Below are positions 62,305 to 64,000 of a stretch of 64,000 nucleotides of DNA, one piece after another; position 1 is the first letter of the stretch, and the number at the start of each line of letters is the position of its first letter. The notes under the pieces were generated by a model. That model had not been told where the DNA came from. It saw nothing but the letters and a program-made list of their open reading frames with translations, and made no database searches. The translations under genes and the position numbers were made by a program. Source of the stretch: Anaerolineae bacterium (GTDB lineage: Bacteria; Chloroflexota; Anaerolineae; Aggregatilineales; Phototrophicaceae); NCBI GenBank assembly GCA_021296065.1, contig JAGWBD010000007.1, positions 27,146 through 91,145 of the forward strand. Direction: 5' to 3'.

Positions 62305-63411
62305 TTACATGCTGTCGTGAATCATCCCGATGAGCACGGGCGTTCCCGGGCGAGGATCGAAACCCTCCGCGTTGCAGTCGCTTTCCAGGGTGACGACAAA
62401 GGCATCGAAGGGGCCGAAGTTGTAACCCGGAATGCTGTATGAAGCGCTGAGCGTGCCATCGCCGTTGTCGGCAGCGACGCCGGTGCTGAGCGCATAGGGC
62501 GCGGCCTCGACCGCGGCATTGAAGCCGACCATCTGGACGTCGCCGAAGGGCGGACCAAGCGCTTCATCGGAGTCGCTGGAATTGGATGTGCCAGGGCCGC
62601 CGAAGAGGCCGGCATCCACCACCCAGCCCTCCAGCACGAGGCAGCCTTCCGGCCCGGCGCTGCCATTGAGATGGATGCTGAAGTCGATTGCGCTGCTGCC
62701 GTCGCTGTAGAGGGTGGCGCTGCCGCTGGCCGCCTCAAGGTTGGCGTTGGCGGCCAGCGGCGTGGGGCCCAGCGTGACCTCGATCGGCTCGCGCGCGTCC
62801 GCTGTCGTCGCCGGACCCACCATGGCGAAGACTTCACCGAAGGCCTCGCTCAGTTCGGCGTTGTCCCTGGTCATGCCGGCGGTGAAGAAGGGCGCGCCCG
62901 GGCGCGGGTCCCAGCTGTCGCCGGCGTTGCCATCCGACTCGGCCGTGATGACGACGCCGTCATAGGGGCTGAAGTTGTAGTTGGGGATGTGGAAGTCGAG
63001 GCTCCAGTTGCCCGCGCTGTCCAGCTGGATGACACCGGTGCTGAGCGCGTAGGGCGCGGCGCTGACGAGTACGTCCATGGCCAGGTTGCCGAAAGGCGGC
63101 CCGTTGCCCTGATCGGCCACGCTGGCGTTGCTGCCTGGCCCGGCGAAACGGCCGGGGTCAACGAGCCAGCCTTCGAGCACCGTGCCTTCAGGCAGTTTCG
63201 CTCCATTGTGTATCAGGTTGATGAAAAGGCTGCCGGAGGCGCTGTTGAAAGTGGCAGTTCCGGTAACGTCACCCAGGCCGGCCTGCTCCGCGAAGGGCGT
63301 CGCGCTGAAGGCCGAGACCAGGGTGCCCGTGCCAGCTTCCTGCGCGGCAACGCCGCCAACCAGGGCGATCAGCAGCGCGCTTGCCAGCAGAATGGTCACT
63401 GATTGTTTCAT
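62305..63411 (-). CDS. Secreted protein with two repeat domains
   Basis: 368 aa. A signal peptide (LIALVGGVAAQEAG) is followed by two homologous domains of about 150-170 residues. Each has an LEGWLVDPGRFAGPG / LEGWVVDAGLFGGPG turn, a GPPFG segment with APYALSTGV, and a final (D)PRPG(A/T)P strand. No catalytic motif is visible. Such beta-rich exported domains may bind surfaces or sigma regulators; the family is not one I can name with confidence. The start is the ATG at 63409-63411 behind GGGAGAG. A second partial paralogue lies upstream. Confidence 0.72.
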   Translation of the reverse strand: MKQSVTILLASALLIALVGGVAAQEAGTGTLVSAFSATPFAEQAGLGDVTGTATFNSASGSLFINLIHNGAKLPEGTVLEGWLVDPGRFAGPGSNASVADQGNGPPFGNLAMDVLVSAAPYALSTGVIQLDSAGNWSLDFHIPNYNFSPYDGVVITAESDGNAGDSWDPRPGAPFFTAGMTRDNAELSEAFGEVFAMVGPATTADAREPIEVTLGPTPLAANANLEAASGSATLYSDGSSAIDFSIHLNGSAGPEGCLVLEGWVVDAGLFGGPGTSNSSDSDEALGPPFGDVQMVGFNAAVEAAPYALSTGVAADNGDGTLSASYSIPGYNFGPFDAFVVTLESDCNAEGFDPRPGTPVLIGMIHDSM

Positions 63412-63593
63412 TTCACTCTCCCGTCGATACGGATAAACGATGCTCCCCTCATCAATTCTGACTGCATTTGTTATGTAGTTCTTACAGGCGTCAGCCTCCC
63501 TTGCCCGGGAAAGCGTCGTTGCTTCGTGGCGTCTGGTGGACTTAGTTGTCGTATGTGCAGCCCGTGGATCCGGTGCTGCTGGCCAGGCGCAAC

Positions 63594-63624
63594 AAAAAAG
63601 GCCCTGCCGCTGTGCAGCAGGGCC
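63594..63624 (-). terminator. Rho-independent terminator
   Basis: On the minus strand GGCCCTGC (63624-63617) and GCAGGGCC (63607-63600) form an 8-base stem with a 9-base loop, followed by six T residues. It lies directly after the partial secreted-protein gene and separates it from the next gene downstream. Confidence 0.85.
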
Positions 63625-63640
63625 TGGAAATGCGTTGTGG

Positions 63641-64000
63641 CTAATGGTCGTGTCCGTCGCGCTCAATCATGCCGATCAGGACCGGCGTACCCGGCCGCGG
63701 GTCGAAACCCCTGTCGTTGCAGTCGCTTTCCAACGTGACGACGAAGGCGTCGAAGGGGTCGAAGTTGTAGCCTGGAATCTCGTAGCCGGCGCCGAGCATG
63801 CCATTGCCCATGTCGGCGGCCACGCCGGTGCTGAGCGCGTAGGGCGCGGCCTCAACGGCGGCGTTCAGGCCGACCATCTCGATGTCACCGAAGGGCGGGC
63901 CATGCGCCTCGTCGGAATCACTGGAGTTTGAGACGCCCGGGCCACCGAAGAGACCGGCGTCCACCACCCAGCCTTCCAGCACGAGGCAACCTTGCGGCCC
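63641..64000 (-). CDS. Secreted repeat-domain protein, paralogue of the 62305 gene (partial)
   Basis: Only the last 119 residues are in the window; the start is beyond the right edge. They are nearly the same as the second domain of the gene at 62305: LEGWVVDAGLFGGPGVSNSS, GPPFGDIEMVGLNAAVEA and RGFDPRPGTPVLIGMIE. The two genes therefore arose by recent duplication. A strong terminator follows its stop. The tail ends in a short His/Asp-rich stretch (ERDGHDH). Confidence 0.75.
   Translation of the reverse strand, partial: GPQGCLVLEGWVVDAGLFGGPGVSNSSDSDEAHGPPFGDIEMVGLNAAVEAAPYALSTGVAADMGNGMLGAGYEIPGYNFDPFDAFVVTLESDCNDRGFDPRPGTPVLIGMIERDGHDH

Overview
The window is 64 kb of dense, GC-rich bacterial chromosome. 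My best guess is Chloroflexota (an Anaerolineae-like lineage). This is an inference from gene content and was not tested. The clues are a SpoVS-type protein beside dnaA, lipoproteins with SH3-like and CARDB-like domains, family-39-type membrane proteins, a large MoxR/DUF58/VWA operon and a PrmC with an NLPY motif. No phage, insertion sequence or CRISPR array was seen. Genes are packed tightly, many with 1-4 base overlaps, and several -10 boxes read TATACT.

Region by region. 1-7 kb, minus strand: a partial sugar isomerase-like gene, priA, an M28 peptidase lipoprotein, moaB, a HigB/RelE-type toxin with an odd partner, a small membrane protein, a SixA-like phosphatase and tRNA-Gly(GCC). 7-15 kb: an MFS transporter, a pentapeptide-repeat protein, sbcC-sbcD and mutS2. 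15-26.5 kb: two oligopeptide ABC ATPases without permeases, a SWIM-like zinc protein with a structured leader, a frameshifted lipoprotein, a trypsin-like protease with a stand-alone copy of its N-terminal domain, prmC, a DUF84 NTPase and a peptide-binding protein. 26.5-29.4 kb: a polytopic membrane protein overlapping an acyltransferase.

29.4-34.7 kb holds four tandem metallophosphoesterase paralogues. A lower-GC cassette of a DUF3696-type AAA ATPase and a PIN-like nuclease sits between copies 1 and 2 and is the best candidate for an undescribed defence-type system. 34.7-48.1 kb is one long operon: membrane protein, ABC ATPase and permease, coiled-coil membrane protein, MoxR ATPase, DUF58 protein and two VWA membrane proteins.

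48-54 kb is more accessory: a GNAT enzyme, a decayed membrane-protein gene, two lower-GC genes (one with a HARE-HTH-like domain), two tandem peroxiredoxins, an orphan vsr, a GDP-mannose dehydratase-like gene and a DUF368 transporter. The first peroxiredoxin has an in-frame UGA exactly where its neighbour has the peroxidatic cysteine, followed at the right distance by a bacterial SECIS-like hairpin. I read it as a selenoprotein, and it is the strongest single observation here. 54-64 kb returns to core genes: a DinB-like protein, holB, spoVS, dnaA, leuS, a TrmA-type RNA methyltransferase that has lost its catalytic Cys, and two secreted paralogues.
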